Positions 19,621-28,934 of a DNA stretch of 64,000 nt are shown in pieces. The notes beneath the pieces are model-generated. The model was not told where the DNA came from, searched no databases, and worked only from the letters and a program-made list of their open reading frames with translations. The translations under genes were made by a program, and so were the position numbers. Source of the DNA: Paraburkholderia bonniea (GTDB lineage: Bacteria > Pseudomonadota > Gammaproteobacteria > Burkholderiales > Burkholderiaceae); contig NZ_QPEQ01000001.1 in the NCBI RefSeq assembly GCF_009455625.1, positions 124,001 to 188,000 of the forward strand. Reading direction: 5' to 3'. Each line of letters starts with the position of its first letter. Position 1 is the stretch's first letter.

Positions 19621-20496
19621 GTGCTGCCGCTGCCGCCGACGCCCCCCATGGACACCATCGCGGTCCTGCTCCGCGCCTCCGCGCTGCCGCTGCTCGAAGC
19701 CCGCGTGCTGCTGGGTGCGGCACTGGGCTGGCGGCGCACCGAACTCATCACGCGCGACACCGAAGCGCTCGAACCCGCTGCGGTCATGCGTTTTCACGCG
19801 CTGGAAGCACGCCGCCTCGCGGGTGAGCCGGTGGCGCAACTGGTGGGGCAGCGGGAGTTTTTCGGGCTGGAATTCGAGGTGACACCAGCGGTTCTGATTC
19901 CGCGTCCTGAAACCGAACTGCTGGTCGAAACCGCGCTCGGCGCGCTCAGCAACGTGCCCCGGCCACGCATTCTGGATCTCGGCACGGGAACAGGTGCCAT
20001 CGCCGTGGCGCTCGCTGCGACGCGGCCCGACGCGCAGATATGGGCCGTCGAATATTCGCCCGAGGCATTTGCCGTGGCCGCACGCAATGCCGCCCGGCTA
20101 CTCAACCGAGCCCGCCCTGGCGGGCCTGTGCACCTGCGCCAGGGCGACTGGTACAACGCGCTTGACGACGCCGGATGGCGCTTTGACATGATCGTCAGCA
20201 ATCCGCCTTACATTGCCGCGGACGACCCGCATCTGGTGACCGGTGATTTGCGCTTCGAGCCGTCCAACGCGCTAACAGATCACGCCGACGGCCTGAGCGC
20301 CATCCGCCAGATCATCGCTGGCGCGCCCGCGTGGCTTGCGCCGCATGGCGCGCTCTGGATCGAACACGGTTATGACCAGGCCGAAGCCGTGCGGACCCTG
20401 CTCACCGCCCGGGGTTTTACCAACGTCCACTCACAGCGCGATCTGGCAGGCATCGAACGCATCAGCGGCGGCAAGCACAAAACTAAACACGCTTGA
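19621..20496 (+). CDS. prmC: Release factor glutamine methyltransferase PrmC
   Basis: PrmC (HemK) methylates the glutamine of the GGQ motif in RF1 and RF2. The class I methyltransferase core shows the SAM loop DLGTGTGAIAVALA (about residue 120) and the catalytic NPPYI motif (about 196). It follows prfA by one base, placing the modifying enzyme with its substrate. The start is unsure: GTG at 19621 gives 291 residues, ATG at 19648 gives 282; neither has a clear ribosome binding site, which suggests coupling to prfA. Confidence 0.94.
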   Translation: MLPLPPTPPMDTIAVLLRASALPLLEARVLLGAALGWRRTELITRDTEALEPAAVMRFHALEARRLAGEPVAQLVGQREFFGLEFEVTPAVLIPRPETELLVETALGALSNVPRPRILDLGTGTGAIAVALAATRPDAQIWAVEYSPEAFAVAARNAARLLNRARPGGPVHLRQGDWYNALDDAGWRFDMIVSNPPYIAADDPHLVTGDLRFEPSNALTDHADGLSAIRQIIAGAPAWLAPHGALWIEHGYDQAEAVRTLLTARGFTNVHSQRDLAGIERISGGKHKTKHA

Positions 20497-20669
20497 CACT
20501 TCACGCTTCACGCGCTGAATTTGGCCCGCGATACTCGCAAGAGCGCTAGCAACACGGCCACTCCGCGGTCAAACCCCAGTCAAACCAGTTAACCACCGCC
20601 ACATCAGCAGCAACGAAATCCGCTATCATTTCGCACTCTTTTCCCCACTCCGGAAACGCAAGGTCAGTC

Positions 20670-20981
20670 ATGGACACGCAACAACGCATCAAGCAAATCG
20701 TCGACGAAAACGCCGTCGTCCTCTTCATGAAGGGCAGCGCCCAATTTCCGATGTGCGGCTTTTCAGGCCGTGCCATCCAGATTCTGAAAGCCTGTGGCGT
20801 CGATCAGATCAAAACCGTCAACGTGCTCGAAGACGAAGAAATCCGCTCCGGCATCAAGACCTTCTCCAACTGGCCAACCATTCCCCAGCTTTACGTCAAT
20901 GGCGAATTCGTCGGCGGCTCGGACATCATGACCGAGATGTACCAGTCGGGCGAACTCCAGCAGCTGTTCACTCCTTCGTAG
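20670..20981 (+). CDS. grxD: Monothiol glutaredoxin GrxD
   Basis: GrxD-type glutaredoxins bind a [2Fe-2S] cluster with glutathione and deliver it to client proteins. The 103-residue product has the CGFS active site in [14 protein letters not shown] (Cys near residue 30), followed by the family [20 protein letters not shown] stretch. Length is normal. It lies about 170 bases after prmC, with its own likely promoter there, and 36 bases before ubiX. Confidence 0.97.
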   Translation: MDTQQRIKQIVDENAVVLFMKGSAQFPMCGFSGRAIQILKACGVDQIKTVNVLEDEEIRSGIKTFSNWPTIPQLYVNGEFVGGSDIMTEMYQSGELQQLFTPS

Positions 20982-21017
20982 TTTTTTCCTGTTGCACCGC
21001 ACCGCGCAATCTCGCCC

Positions 21018-21680
21018 ATGTCATTAGCCGCCACTCCCAAACGCCGGCTAATTGTCGCCATCACGGGCGCTACCGGTGCGATCTACGCCATCCGCCTGCT
21101 TGAAACCCTCCGCCGCCTGGGGGGCATCGAAACCCATCTGCTCGTCTCTGGCGCAGGCTGGCTGAATATTCAGCACGAACTCACGCTGTCCAGAAACGAG
21201 GTCCACGCGCTCGCGGACGTCGTTCATTCAGTGCGTGATGTGGGTGCCAGTATCGCGTCGGGATCATTTGCTACTGACGGCATGATCGTCGCGCCCTGTT
21301 CCATGAAAACACTCGCCAGCATCGCGCACGGTCTGTCGGACAACCTGGTCACGCGCGCAGCCGATGTCACGCTCAAAGAGCGCCGCCGCCTTGTGCTGCT
21401 GGTGCGCGAAACACCGTTCAACCTCGCGCATCTGCGCAATATGACCGCCGTCACCGAAATGGGCGGCATCATCTTTCCGCCACTGCCGGCCTTTTACCAC
21501 CACCCCTCATCCATCGACGAAATGGTCGACCACAGCGTCGCCAGGGTGCTAGACCTGTTTGCGCTCGGCCCCGCGCTCTCCCCTGCATGGCCCGGATTGC
21601 GTCACAACACGGCGGCCACACCTGACGCTGCGGCCGCCAGCCTCAGCCACGAGCACGAGCAGCCAGACACACCGGACTAA
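21018..21680 (+). CDS. ubiX: Flavin prenyltransferase UbiX
   Basis: UbiX joins a dimethylallyl group to FMN to make prenyl-FMN, the cofactor of UbiD-type decarboxylases used in ubiquinone synthesis. The 220-residue product has the FMN-binding ITGATGAIYA segment (about residue 15), the APCSMKTLASIA helix (about 92), RRRLVLLVRETPFNLAHLRN (about 121-140) and a C-terminal TEMGGIIFPPLPAFYH stretch. All are hallmarks of the family. No ubiD is nearby. Confidence 0.95.
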   Translation: MSLAATPKRRLIVAITGATGAIYAIRLLETLRRLGGIETHLLVSGAGWLNIQHELTLSRNEVHALADVVHSVRDVGASIASGSFATDGMIVAPCSMKTLASIAHGLSDNLVTRAADVTLKERRRLVLLVRETPFNLAHLRNMTAVTEMGGIIFPPLPAFYHHPSSIDEMVDHSVARVLDLFALGPALSPAWPGLRHNTAATPDAAAASLSHEHEQPDTPD

Positions 21681-21837
21681 GCCCCGCGCGGGTGGTCACA
21701 GGCAACCGTCCTTGAACCATACCCACCCGATGGCGTGAATTTCGCGTTTTATTGCCGCTTGCTATTTATCTCTGGCCTGCGCATCTCTATATTCGCTAGA
21801 TTCCAACCCACCTGTCGCTGCACGCGACCTGGCTGCC

Positions 21838-22623
21838 ATGCTCCCCCTCCCGTCGCTGTTCCTGTCCCATGGCGCACCCACGCTGCCTATCGATCCCTCC
21901 TTGCCTTCCGCAGAGTTCGCCACGCTGGCCTCCAGCCTGCCGCGTCCCGAGGCCGTCCTGATGCTGTCAGCGCATTGGGGCACGACAGAGCCCGTCGCCA
22001 GCATCTCGGCGCAACCGAAAACCATCCACGACTTCAATGGCTTTCCACGCCAGTTGCACGAAATTCAATACCCAGCCCCCGGCGCACCCGATGTCGCACG
22101 CCGGGCGGCAGTGCTGCTCAGCGATAACGGCATCCTTGCTCACACCCAGCCGCATGGCCTCGACCATGGCGCATGGGTGCCCATGCTGCTGATGTTCCCC
22201 AACGCCGATGTCCCGATTGCCCAGCTTTCGATCCAGCCGCATCTGGGGGCCGAGCACCATTTCCGCATGGGCCGCGCGTTGCGCTCGCTGAGAAACGATG
22301 GCGTGATGGTGATTGGCTCGGGCCAGATCACGCACAACTTGCGCGCGGCTGATTTTTCCGCGCATCGGGAAAATGCTGATCCGCGTGTCGTGGAGTTCAC
22401 CGACTGGTTCGAAGCGCGTCTCGCCGTGCGCGATATCGACGCATTGCTGGACTATCGCCACCGGGCCCCTCACGCCACGTTCATGCACCCGACCGACGAG
22501 CACTTGCTACCGGTATTCACCGCGCTGGGTGCCGCTAGCGACCACTACACGCTGGCAATCCAGTCACTCGGCACTTACCAGCGCTCACTGGCGATGACGA
22601 ATTACGTGTTCGATCCCGCCTGA
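21838..22623 (+). CDS. DODA-type extradiol ring-cleavage dioxygenase
   Basis: Members of this LigB-superfamily group (YgiD, plant DOPA 4,5-dioxygenase) open catechol-type rings using an Fe or Zn centre. The 261-residue product has metal-ligand candidates in LSHGAPTLPID (His near 11), LSAHWGT (His near 45) and GLDHGAWVPML (His near 106), with a further His in the C-terminal half. Substrate cannot be read from sequence. It stands alone between ubiX and a convergent permease gene, and is followed by a shared terminator. Confidence 0.85.
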   Translation: MLPLPSLFLSHGAPTLPIDPSLPSAEFATLASSLPRPEAVLMLSAHWGTTEPVASISAQPKTIHDFNGFPRQLHEIQYPAPGAPDVARRAAVLLSDNGILAHTQPHGLDHGAWVPMLLMFPNADVPIAQLSIQPHLGAEHHFRMGRALRSLRNDGVMVIGSGQITHNLRAADFSAHRENADPRVVEFTDWFEARLAVRDIDALLDYRHRAPHATFMHPTDEHLLPVFTALGAASDHYTLAIQSLGTYQRSLAMTNYVFDPA

Positions 22624-22663
22624 AATCGCGGCCTGCCCTTATGCAGCCACGCGGCAAAAAACA

Positions 22664-22702
22664 AAAACCCGGCTGAATGAACGATTCATTCAGCCGGGTT
22701 TT
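22664..22702. terminator. Bidirectional rho-independent terminator
   Basis: A perfect 18-bp stem (22664-22681 with 22685-22702), three-base loop CGA, with A tract on the left and T tract on the right. It separates the convergent dioxygenase and permease genes. Confidence 0.92.
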
Positions 22703-22784
22703 GTTTTGCACTGGTTGTGACTGGTTGCTTGCGAGTTACTTACGTTAACCGCAGCAACAAGCGCACTGCAGGCCGAACCGAAGC

Positions 22785-24377
22785 TTACACACCTTGCCCT
22801 TCGAGGATATCCGCCTGCGACTCGCGCTCGTCGAGATACTCGGTACGGTAACCCGTGTGCACACCCCAGTAATAAAACAGCAGGGCAAAAGCAATCACGA
22901 GCAGCATGTCCCAGCCATACGGCAACACACCATGACCGCCAAACTCCTTGCTGCCAATGAACGACAACAGCGCCATCGTCGGCAGATAGGCAACGAGCCA
23001 CCACGCGGCTTTCAGATCACGGCCCCAGCCGCTAAAGCCTGATTTCGCCTGAAAGTAGAAATACACCGGCAACGCGACGACCATCAGCAGGATGATTTCG
23101 CCCGTCAGCGGCCAGCGTGCCCAGTACAGCACCAGCGAAGCACAGACAAAAGCAAATGGTGCGATCACTCGCATGCCAGCGATCTGCAACGGCCGCTCGA
23201 TGTCTGTCGCCGTGCGCCGCAGCGCCATCAGGCTAATCGGGCCAGTCAGGTACGAAATCACGGTTGCTACCGAGATCACCGCCGCCAGCGAGCTCCAGCC
23301 ACGGAAGAAGAACAGGAAGATGAACGACACCAGCAAGTTGAACCACATCGCCTGACGCGGCACACCGTAGAACGGATGCACGTTGCCGAACATCTTCGGC
23401 ATCGTATTGTTGCGCTCCATGGCGTAAATCATGCGGGTCGTAGTAGCCATGTAAGTCGTGCCAGTACCGCTCGGGCTGACAAACGCATCGACATACAGCA
23501 GGATCGCCAGCCAGTTCAGGTTCAGCGCAATCGCCAGTTCGGCGAACGGCGAGGCGAAATTGAAGTGGCTCCAGCCATTCATCACATCAGCCGGGCTCAC
23601 CGCGCCGATATAAGCCACTTGCAGCAGCACGTAAATCACCAGCGCGATCAAAATCGAGCCGATGACCGCAAACGGCACGCTTTTGGCCGGATTGCGCGCC
23701 TCACCGGCGAGGTTGATCGGGCTCTGGAAACCATTGAACGCAAACACGATGCCGCTGGTCGCCACCGCCGTCAGCACCGACGCCCAGCCATAGGGCGCGA
23801 ACGTACTGGCTTCACCGAAATTTTCTTTATGAAAGCCCGTCAGCATCAAACCGAGGATCGTCGCACCGGGAATCAGAAACTTGAAAATCGTGATGACGCT
23901 ATTGGCACGCGCAAAAAGCTTCACGCCCCAGTAATTCAGCATGAAATAGATCACCACCAGCGCCGCCGACAGCAGTAACCCGGGCGTGGTTAGCGACCCG
24001 TCCACAAAAAGCTCTCGGGCCCAGTCGTAGGGCCAGGTGCTCATGTACTGGATCGACGCTTCCGCCTCAATAGGAATCACTGAAACGATAGCGATCCAGT
24101 TCGCCCAGGCGCTGATGAAACCCACCAGCGCGCCGTGCGAATAGCGTGCGTAACGCACCATTCCGCCCGATTCGGGGAACATCGCACCCAGCTCGGCATA
24201 GGCCAGCGCAATCGACAAAATCACTACTGCGCCGATCACCCAAGCGCAAATGGCCGCAGGCCCGGCGATCTTCGCCGCTTTCCATGCGCCAAACAGCCAG
24301 CCCGATCCAATGATCGAGCCAAGCCCGGTCAACATCAGCGCAAACGGCCCGATGTTCCGTTGAATAGAACTTTTCAC
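22785..24377 (-). CDS. APC-superfamily amino acid permease
   Basis: A 530-residue membrane protein with about 12-14 hydrophobic segments. I start at a GTG at 24377 (VKSSIQRNIGPFALMLTG), preceded by AGGAGA; upstream in-frame codons give a non-family extension. The GLGSIIGSGWLFG motif at about residues 15-27 is the glycine-rich unwound part of helix 1 that binds substrate in APC transporters, and NGFQSPINLAGEARNP is the typical helix 6 region. Length and the long C-terminal half resemble the YveA-type aspartate/proton symporter group; the substrate is not certain. Confidence 0.85.
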   Translation of the reverse strand: MKSSIQRNIGPFALMLTGLGSIIGSGWLFGAWKAAKIAGPAAICAWVIGAVVILSIALAYAELGAMFPESGGMVRYARYSHGALVGFISAWANWIAIVSVIPIEAEASIQYMSTWPYDWARELFVDGSLTTPGLLLSAALVVIYFMLNYWGVKLFARANSVITIFKFLIPGATILGLMLTGFHKENFGEASTFAPYGWASVLTAVATSGIVFAFNGFQSPINLAGEARNPAKSVPFAVIGSILIALVIYVLLQVAYIGAVSPADVMNGWSHFNFASPFAELAIALNLNWLAILLYVDAFVSPSGTGTTYMATTTRMIYAMERNNTMPKMFGNVHPFYGVPRQAMWFNLLVSFIFLFFFRGWSSLAAVISVATVISYLTGPISLMALRRTATDIERPLQIAGMRVIAPFAFVCASLVLYWARWPLTGEIILLMVVALPVYFYFQAKSGFSGWGRDLKAAWWLVAYLPTMALLSFIGSKEFGGHGVLPYGWDMLLVIAFALLFYYWGVHTGYRTEYLDERESQADILEGQGV

Positions 24378-24647
24378 TTCTTCTCCTGTATCAAAAACAT
24401 GTCGACACTGCACAGCGCCGCTTGAGGGCGCCGGGACACAGGTGACGGGTAGCATGGACGGGAGTTGAGGGGGGACGGGAGAAATCCAGACAGGGCACAA
24501 CCGCCACGCGGCGCGTAGTTTAACGACTGCATGGAGTAAATACATTCAAAATACGGGTTCTCCCTGGTAAAAAAAACATCTCACAGAAAGCTTCGTAAGG
24601 GAAATTTGCCCGATTTTGCAAAAATTTGTAAAGATTTGAGGAGGCTG

Positions 24648-24676
24648 TTGACCTTCTCTCGAAATCCCCGTATAAA
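24648..24676 (+). promoter_or_regulatory. Sigma-70 promoter of the cold-shock gene
   Basis: TTGACC (24648-24653), a 17-base spacer and TATAAA (24671-24676). Transcription from here gives a leader of about 140 bases before the cold-shock gene start, as in cspA-type genes where the leader acts as a thermosensor. Confidence 0.75.
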
Positions 24677-24821
24677 GTCCCGGCAGGATTTCAAGCGGCG
24701 AGTGAATTGGTCTTTCGTAGTTCGCCCATCAACGGTACTCCGGTTGGTCCTATTACCCCTTCCTTGATCTTCATGCACCCACGGGCTTCGGCCTTATTTA
24801 CCATCTTTAGGAACAAGTAAC

Positions 24822-25025
24822 ATGGAAACCGGTACCGTCAAGTGGTTCAATGACGCAAAGGGCTTTGGCTTTATCACGCCTGACGGCGGTGGCGAAGATC
24901 TGTTCGCGCATTTCTCTGAAATTCGCTCGGAAGGCTTCAAAACACTGCAAGAAAATCAAAAGGTTACGTTTGAAGTCAAAACGGGCCCGAAAGGCAAGCA
25001 AGCTGCAAACATCAAGCCGGTGTAA
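24822..25025 (+). CDS. CspA-family cold-shock protein
   Basis: A 67-residue single-domain nucleic-acid chaperone that melts RNA secondary structure. RNP1 is KGFGFI (about residues 13-18) and RNP2 is DLFAHF (about 27-32). The sequence starts [18 protein letters not shown]. It has its own promoter, a long leader and a terminator. Confidence 0.96.
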   Translation: METGTVKWFNDAKGFGFITPDGGGEDLFAHFSEIRSEGFKTLQENQKVTFEVKTGPKGKQAANIKPV

Positions 25026-25090
25026 GCAAGCGCTTCCTTTTCTGGATGCCTGAAAGCCCGCTTCGGTGAGCTAACAGGCTCCAGTTATAG

Positions 25091-25127
25091 AAAAGCCGCT
25101 CCACATTTTGTGGCGCGGCTTTTTTTA
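25091..25127. terminator. Rho-independent terminator after the cold-shock gene
   Basis: Stem AAAAGCCGC/GCGGCTTTT extended by CCACA/TGTGG after one mismatch, loop TTT, then a T tract. Its left A tract may let it also terminate the minus-strand Hsp70-like transcript. Confidence 0.85.
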
Positions 25128-25260
25128 TGTTTACCGTTTTAATTAATTACAAATAAATAACGTTGCGCTATTTATTGCCGATTTTATGCTCAAGCACTTT
25201 GTTTGCCAGCGGCAGTTATTACTCTTTTTAACAATTTCAGCGCGGCTAAAACGCCCGTCA

Positions 25261-26511
25261 TTACTGAAAAATGCGTCGCGCGTGAATGCCAAGCCCGGTT
25301 GCCACGCTTGCCAGACGATCGCCAAATACCGGTTGCGCCTGCGCAAAGGCTGCCGCCAGCGCGCCAGATAAAAACGCGAGCCCGGTTGAGCCCCCCGTGA
25401 AATAGATCGCGCTGACATCCTCTGGCTTAACCCCTGCCACCAGCACCGTGTGATGTGCCGCCAGCACGATGCGCCGGGTTTCGTCCTGACCCGCCTGAAT
25501 CAGTTGGGCTTCGTCAAATGGCAAACCCAGGTCGTCTTCAATCAGATCGAGATCAATCGTGGTTTCGCCGCCCGCCGCGATGCCAATCTTCGCCTCTTCT
25601 GCCCGAGCTGCCAGCGCATGGCCCAGACGCCGCTCAACCACCCGCGTGAGCCGGTCGTAATGGCGAATATCGGTGAATAAATGACGCATCAACATCAGCT
25701 CGCTAGCGCGTTTAGGAGCGTAGACCGTGTTGATCAGATGCCATGTCGCCAGATCGAAGTAGATCCGGTTAGGCACCTCGCGGCCTTCTGGATCCAGCGC
25801 CTGATAACCCACCTCACGCAAGATCGTGCTCAGTTCCACGCGGCGGTCGAAATCCGTTCCGGCGACGTGAACGCCGTAATGCGCCAGCACATCATCTTTG
25901 CGTTCCACACGCTTCATCCGGTCCGGCCCCACTCGCACCAGCGAGAAGTCAGAGGTGCCGCCGCCGATATCCGCGACCAGCACCAACCCTTCTTGCGTCA
26001 GTTTTGCTTCGTAATCGAATGCCGCCGCGATCGGCTCGTACTGAAAGTGAATCTCACGCAAGCCCACCGAATGGGCCGCCGCCTCAAGCTGTTGTTGCGC
26101 GAGATGATCGGCACGCGGATCGTCATCGACAAAAAACACCGGGCGACCCAACACCGCGCGCTCAATCGACGCCCCCGAGCAGGCTTCGGCCTGACGCTTC
26201 AGATGCGCGATGAACAACGCAATGACGTCCGTGTATTTGATCGCCGAACCATCACCCAGATCCGTCATGTTCTCTGCCAGCGCCGAGCCCAGAATACTTT
26301 TCATGGAACGCATCAGGCGGCCGTCAAAGCCATCTATATAAGCTTCCAGCGCTGCACGACCGAATGTCTGGCTATGTTCATCCGTGTTGAAAAATACCGC
26401 GGTGGGCAACGTCGTATAGGCGTTCTCAACCGGCGCTAGCTGCAAAGCCTCGCCGATAGGAACTGCGACAGCCGAATTTGAAGTGCCGAAGTCGATCGCG
26501 CAATAAGTCAT
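25261..26511 (-). CDS. YegD-like Hsp70-family protein
   Basis: A 416-residue protein that is essentially an Hsp70 nucleotide-binding domain. The phosphate-1 loop is IDFGTSNSAVAVP at about residues 6-18 and the phosphate-2 loop is VADIGGGTSDFSLVRVG at about 178-194; an adenosine-type motif FTGGSTGL lies near 370. There is no DnaK-like substrate-binding domain. Size and order match the E. coli YegD group, whose client is unknown. Confidence 0.88.
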   Translation of the reverse strand: MTYCAIDFGTSNSAVAVPIGEALQLAPVENAYTTLPTAVFFNTDEHSQTFGRAALEAYIDGFDGRLMRSMKSILGSALAENMTDLGDGSAIKYTDVIALFIAHLKRQAEACSGASIERAVLGRPVFFVDDDPRADHLAQQQLEAAAHSVGLREIHFQYEPIAAAFDYEAKLTQEGLVLVADIGGGTSDFSLVRVGPDRMKRVERKDDVLAHYGVHVAGTDFDRRVELSTILREVGYQALDPEGREVPNRIYFDLATWHLINTVYAPKRASELMLMRHLFTDIRHYDRLTRVVERRLGHALAARAEEAKIGIAAGGETTIDLDLIEDDLGLPFDEAQLIQAGQDETRRIVLAAHHTVLVAGVKPEDVSAIYFTGGSTGLAFLSGALAAAFAQAQPVFGDRLASVATGLGIHARRIFQ

Positions 26512-26784
26512 GGCAGAGGAAAGGAAGCCGCGTGCGACTGACGCGGACAGAAATGGGAGCGGTTTTTTAACATAAAAGCACCGGATGAATCAATTCATGC
26601 GCAGCGTCAGCCAGAACAAGCCCGGCTGAAGTAATGAGCGCCGGGCGTCCGGCAAACAGGCAGTGGTAATGCAGGCGGGATGTTTCTGAGATAAACCCGC
26701 GCGGTGCCAGGCATCGCGCGTTTTGCACTTTTTCTGCAGCGGCCTTATGACTAGCTAGCCAGTTGGCCAACTAGCCAGCGGCAA

Positions 26785-27378
26785 TCAAAAGGCTTTCTTC
26801 CACGCCCCGCTGTAAGCGATTTCACCCAACGGGAAACGGGTCCGCACTGATTTTTCGCGCTCACGCAAGACCGGATCCAGTTTTTCGACGTCCCCGTAAT
26901 GCCCTAGCGAGATGATCGACAGCACGTCGACATCGTCCGGAATCGAGAATGCCGTGCGAAATGCTGCTCCATCAAAGCCACCCATCTGATGGGCTGCGAG
27001 ACCCAGCGCATGGGCCTGCAACACCAGCGACATGGCCGCGGCACCCGCATCGTAGGCCGCCATGCGGTTCACTTCGCCTTTGCTCGTCAAGGTTTGTGTG
27101 GTCACGGCAATCAGCACTGGGGCCGGGGCATTCCAGTCCTGGTTGAATGGCACCAGCGTGGCAAAGGCCTGCTTGAACGCTACTTCGTCGGTGCTGCGGT
27201 CAAACACCATGAAGCGCCACGGCTGAGCGTTATACGACGACGGTGCCCAACGGGCAGCTTCGAGCACAGCGTGCAAATGATCACGGCTAATAGAGGCACT
27301 TGAATAGGCACGAGGGCTCCAGCGCCCAGCAATCAGTTCATGGACAGGAACGGTAGTCGGAGCAGGTTTTGTAGTCAT
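26785..27378 (-). CDS. Nitroreductase-family FMN oxidoreductase
   Basis: A 197-residue NAD(P)H-dependent flavoenzyme of the nitroreductase fold, starting MTTKPAPTTVPVHELI. The RWSPRAYSS segment near residue 20 contains the FMN-phosphate arginines, AARWAPSSYNAQPWRFMV (about 42-59) is the family signature, and LGLAAHQMGG (about 133) is the C-terminal FMN region. A further upstream Met would add residues outside the family. Substrate unknown; possibilities are nitroaromatics, quinones or enones. Confidence 0.88.
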   Translation of the reverse strand: MTTKPAPTTVPVHELIAGRWSPRAYSSASISRDHLHAVLEAARWAPSSYNAQPWRFMVFDRSTDEVAFKQAFATLVPFNQDWNAPAPVLIAVTTQTLTSKGEVNRMAAYDAGAAAMSLVLQAHALGLAAHQMGGFDGAAFRTAFSIPDDVDVLSIISLGHYGDVEKLDPVLREREKSVRTRFPLGEIAYSGAWKKAF

Positions 27379-27603
27379 GCGCTTCTCACGGTCGGAATTC
27401 GTCATCGACGGGCTGGTGCCCGGGGGCACATAGCATAACCGGTCACTGACTGAGACGTTACAGGAGTGTTTTTGCTCGGCTAACCGGTTTGGGGGATGGG
27501 CTAGCTGATTGGGATGTGGCACGCTTGCGTGTCGAGTTTCAAGCCTCGTCGTTGCAATGCCGAGTCATCTGCTTTCCGCGTGTTCTGAGCTGCTAACCGC
27601 CTG

Positions 27604-27770
27604 ATGGTTCGCGGCACCCGCGCTCCTCATGAGCTGCTCTGGGATTGCCGGGAAAGCACGCAAAACGGAAACCAGAAAGCGAAAAGCCTCCAAAAAGGAG
27701 GCCTCTCACTCTTTACGCTGGAGCGTCCTCGCCGTGAAGCAGAGGGTGATGCAGATCAGCGTGTCACCCA
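27604..27770 (+). ncRNA. Candidate structured RNA upstream of the Abi gene
   Basis: The 500-base gap before the Abi gene has no good coding frame but is rich in hairpins on the plus strand: CGCGG-cac-CCGCG (27610-27622); GCTC/GAGC (27622-27634); TCTGG (27638-27642) with CCAGA (27672-27676), enclosing CCG/CGG; GCCTCC-aaaaa-GGAGGC (27686-27702); and GGGTGA/TCACCC (27744-27769). Genes of the AbiF group are known to be accompanied by a conserved upstream RNA (the abiF RNA motif), which acts as an RNA antitoxin. I infer this stretch is such an RNA; exact ends are not known, and hairpins of this size can occur by chance in GC-rich DNA. Confidence 0.5.
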
Positions 27771-27877
27771 CAACTTTACGTTTGCAGACCACCATTGTCA
27801 ACCGCAAAAATGCGCCCGACTAGTTAGGTTAGCGACATTCCACCACTCAAGCACGTCCACTGTTTTACTGCCAACCG

Positions 27878-28804
27878 ATGCATCCTACCGATCCCGATAA
27901 TTTCGAATACGTAATAGCGAAGCCCCGCCTCGATAGTTACCGCTCCTACTTTAAGGTGGCCACCACAGAAGAAGCTATCGCTCTCTATATGTGGAACTGC
28001 GAGATATCCAGTTGCTTCAGCACGTTGCTGTCCTATTTTGAGATTACGCTGCGCAACAATATCCACCGCGGCATGTCGTTGCACTACAGCGATCCCCATT
28101 CAGTTTTTGAAGGTAAATATTGGTGGGATCGCATCGAATCTGAACTTGGTCGCAAGACGATGGAGAGCGTGAATAAAATTCGACTTAAAAACAGTGTGCC
28201 GCTCAAACCTGTGCCAAGCGCGGATGAGATTGTCTCGCGTGTGTCGTTCGGCTTTTGGTCATCGGTACTGGGGCACATTAATGCAGCACACGCCACAGCG
28301 ATATTTCCAGTCATTTTTCCGCACCATCATCTGAACGAAAACACCAATCAATGGCGCGATGCCACAACACGCAAAAATGCCATTTCATTTATCTACGAGA
28401 TCAATCAATTTCGTAACCGCCTCGCGCATCACGAGCCACTCTGGAAGTTCGGCCGGATTATGGATATGAGCATCAAACCAGCAATTATGAAAATGCCTGA
28501 ATCCTCTAATTTTCTGGATAGCATTGAGCGATTTTTAAGAATTTTAAATTTATTTGACGGTGCCATGCGGGCGATGAATCTAACGCTTTATAACGACCTG
28601 CTCAATTCAAGCTGGCGCAACAAATTAAACCAGCTTCTCAGTTTTAGAGGATTAGAACGCTACCGTACCGGGAAATACTATTGCATTAACGATTCAGTAA
28701 AAACTCCGGACCAGTTGAGCATGGAATTCAGCGGCATCCTGGCCAACAACCGCCCGGTTCGCATCGCAGATGCCGTAGGGGCTGGCGTATTCGTACCGGA
28801 CTGA
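27878..28804 (+). CDS. Abi-family (AbiF/AbiD-like) HEPN protein
   Basis: A 308-residue protein resembling Abi-like abortive-infection proteins (Abi_2 type). The N-terminal part has the family's helical pattern (IALYMWNCEIS, then LLSYFEITLRNNIHRG at about 50-65). The C-terminal half has FRNRLAHHEPLW, in which Arg179 and His184 form the R-x4-H motif of HEPN ribonucleases. It would be a cytoplasmic RNase or RNA-binding toxin. The gene is clearly more AT-rich than its neighbours, has no good ribosome binding site before the ATG at 27878, and follows a hairpin-rich non-coding stretch. No partner protein gene is adjacent on either side, consistent with an RNA partner. The subfamily (AbiF versus a sister group) cannot be fixed by eye. 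Confidence 0.75.
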   Translation: MHPTDPDNFEYVIAKPRLDSYRSYFKVATTEEAIALYMWNCEISSCFSTLLSYFEITLRNNIHRGMSLHYSDPHSVFEGKYWWDRIESELGRKTMESVNKIRLKNSVPLKPVPSADEIVSRVSFGFWSSVLGHINAAHATAIFPVIFPHHHLNENTNQWRDATTRKNAISFIYEINQFRNRLAHHEPLWKFGRIMDMSIKPAIMKMPESSNFLDSIERFLRILNLFDGAMRAMNLTLYNDLLNSSWRNKLNQLLSFRGLERYRTGKYYCINDSVKTPDQLSMEFSGILANNRPVRIADAVGAGVFVPD

Positions 28805-28934
28805 AAACAAGAAGCAGCAGCCAGCAAGGCCACCGGCTGCTCTTGTGAGGTGTGACGTGTGAGGTGAAGTTATCCACCAGGCAGCCCGCAACCCCATCTC
28901 GCACCACGTCAAACGGAAGCCAACCCAGCACAAG

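Noticed and set aside
26755..26776. Palindrome AGTTGGCCAACT with flanking ctagcc units as an operator
   Set aside because: It lies after the nitroreductase stop rather than at a promoter, and has no T tract for a terminator; no role can be supported.
27604..27900. A 98-residue frame in the region before the Abi gene
   Set aside because: Arg/Gln-rich, no ribosome binding site, overlaps the Abi start; the hairpins make a non-coding RNA more likely.
28811..28842. Hairpin after the Abi gene as a terminator
   Set aside because: GCAGCC/GGCTGC stem has no T tract after it; support is weak.
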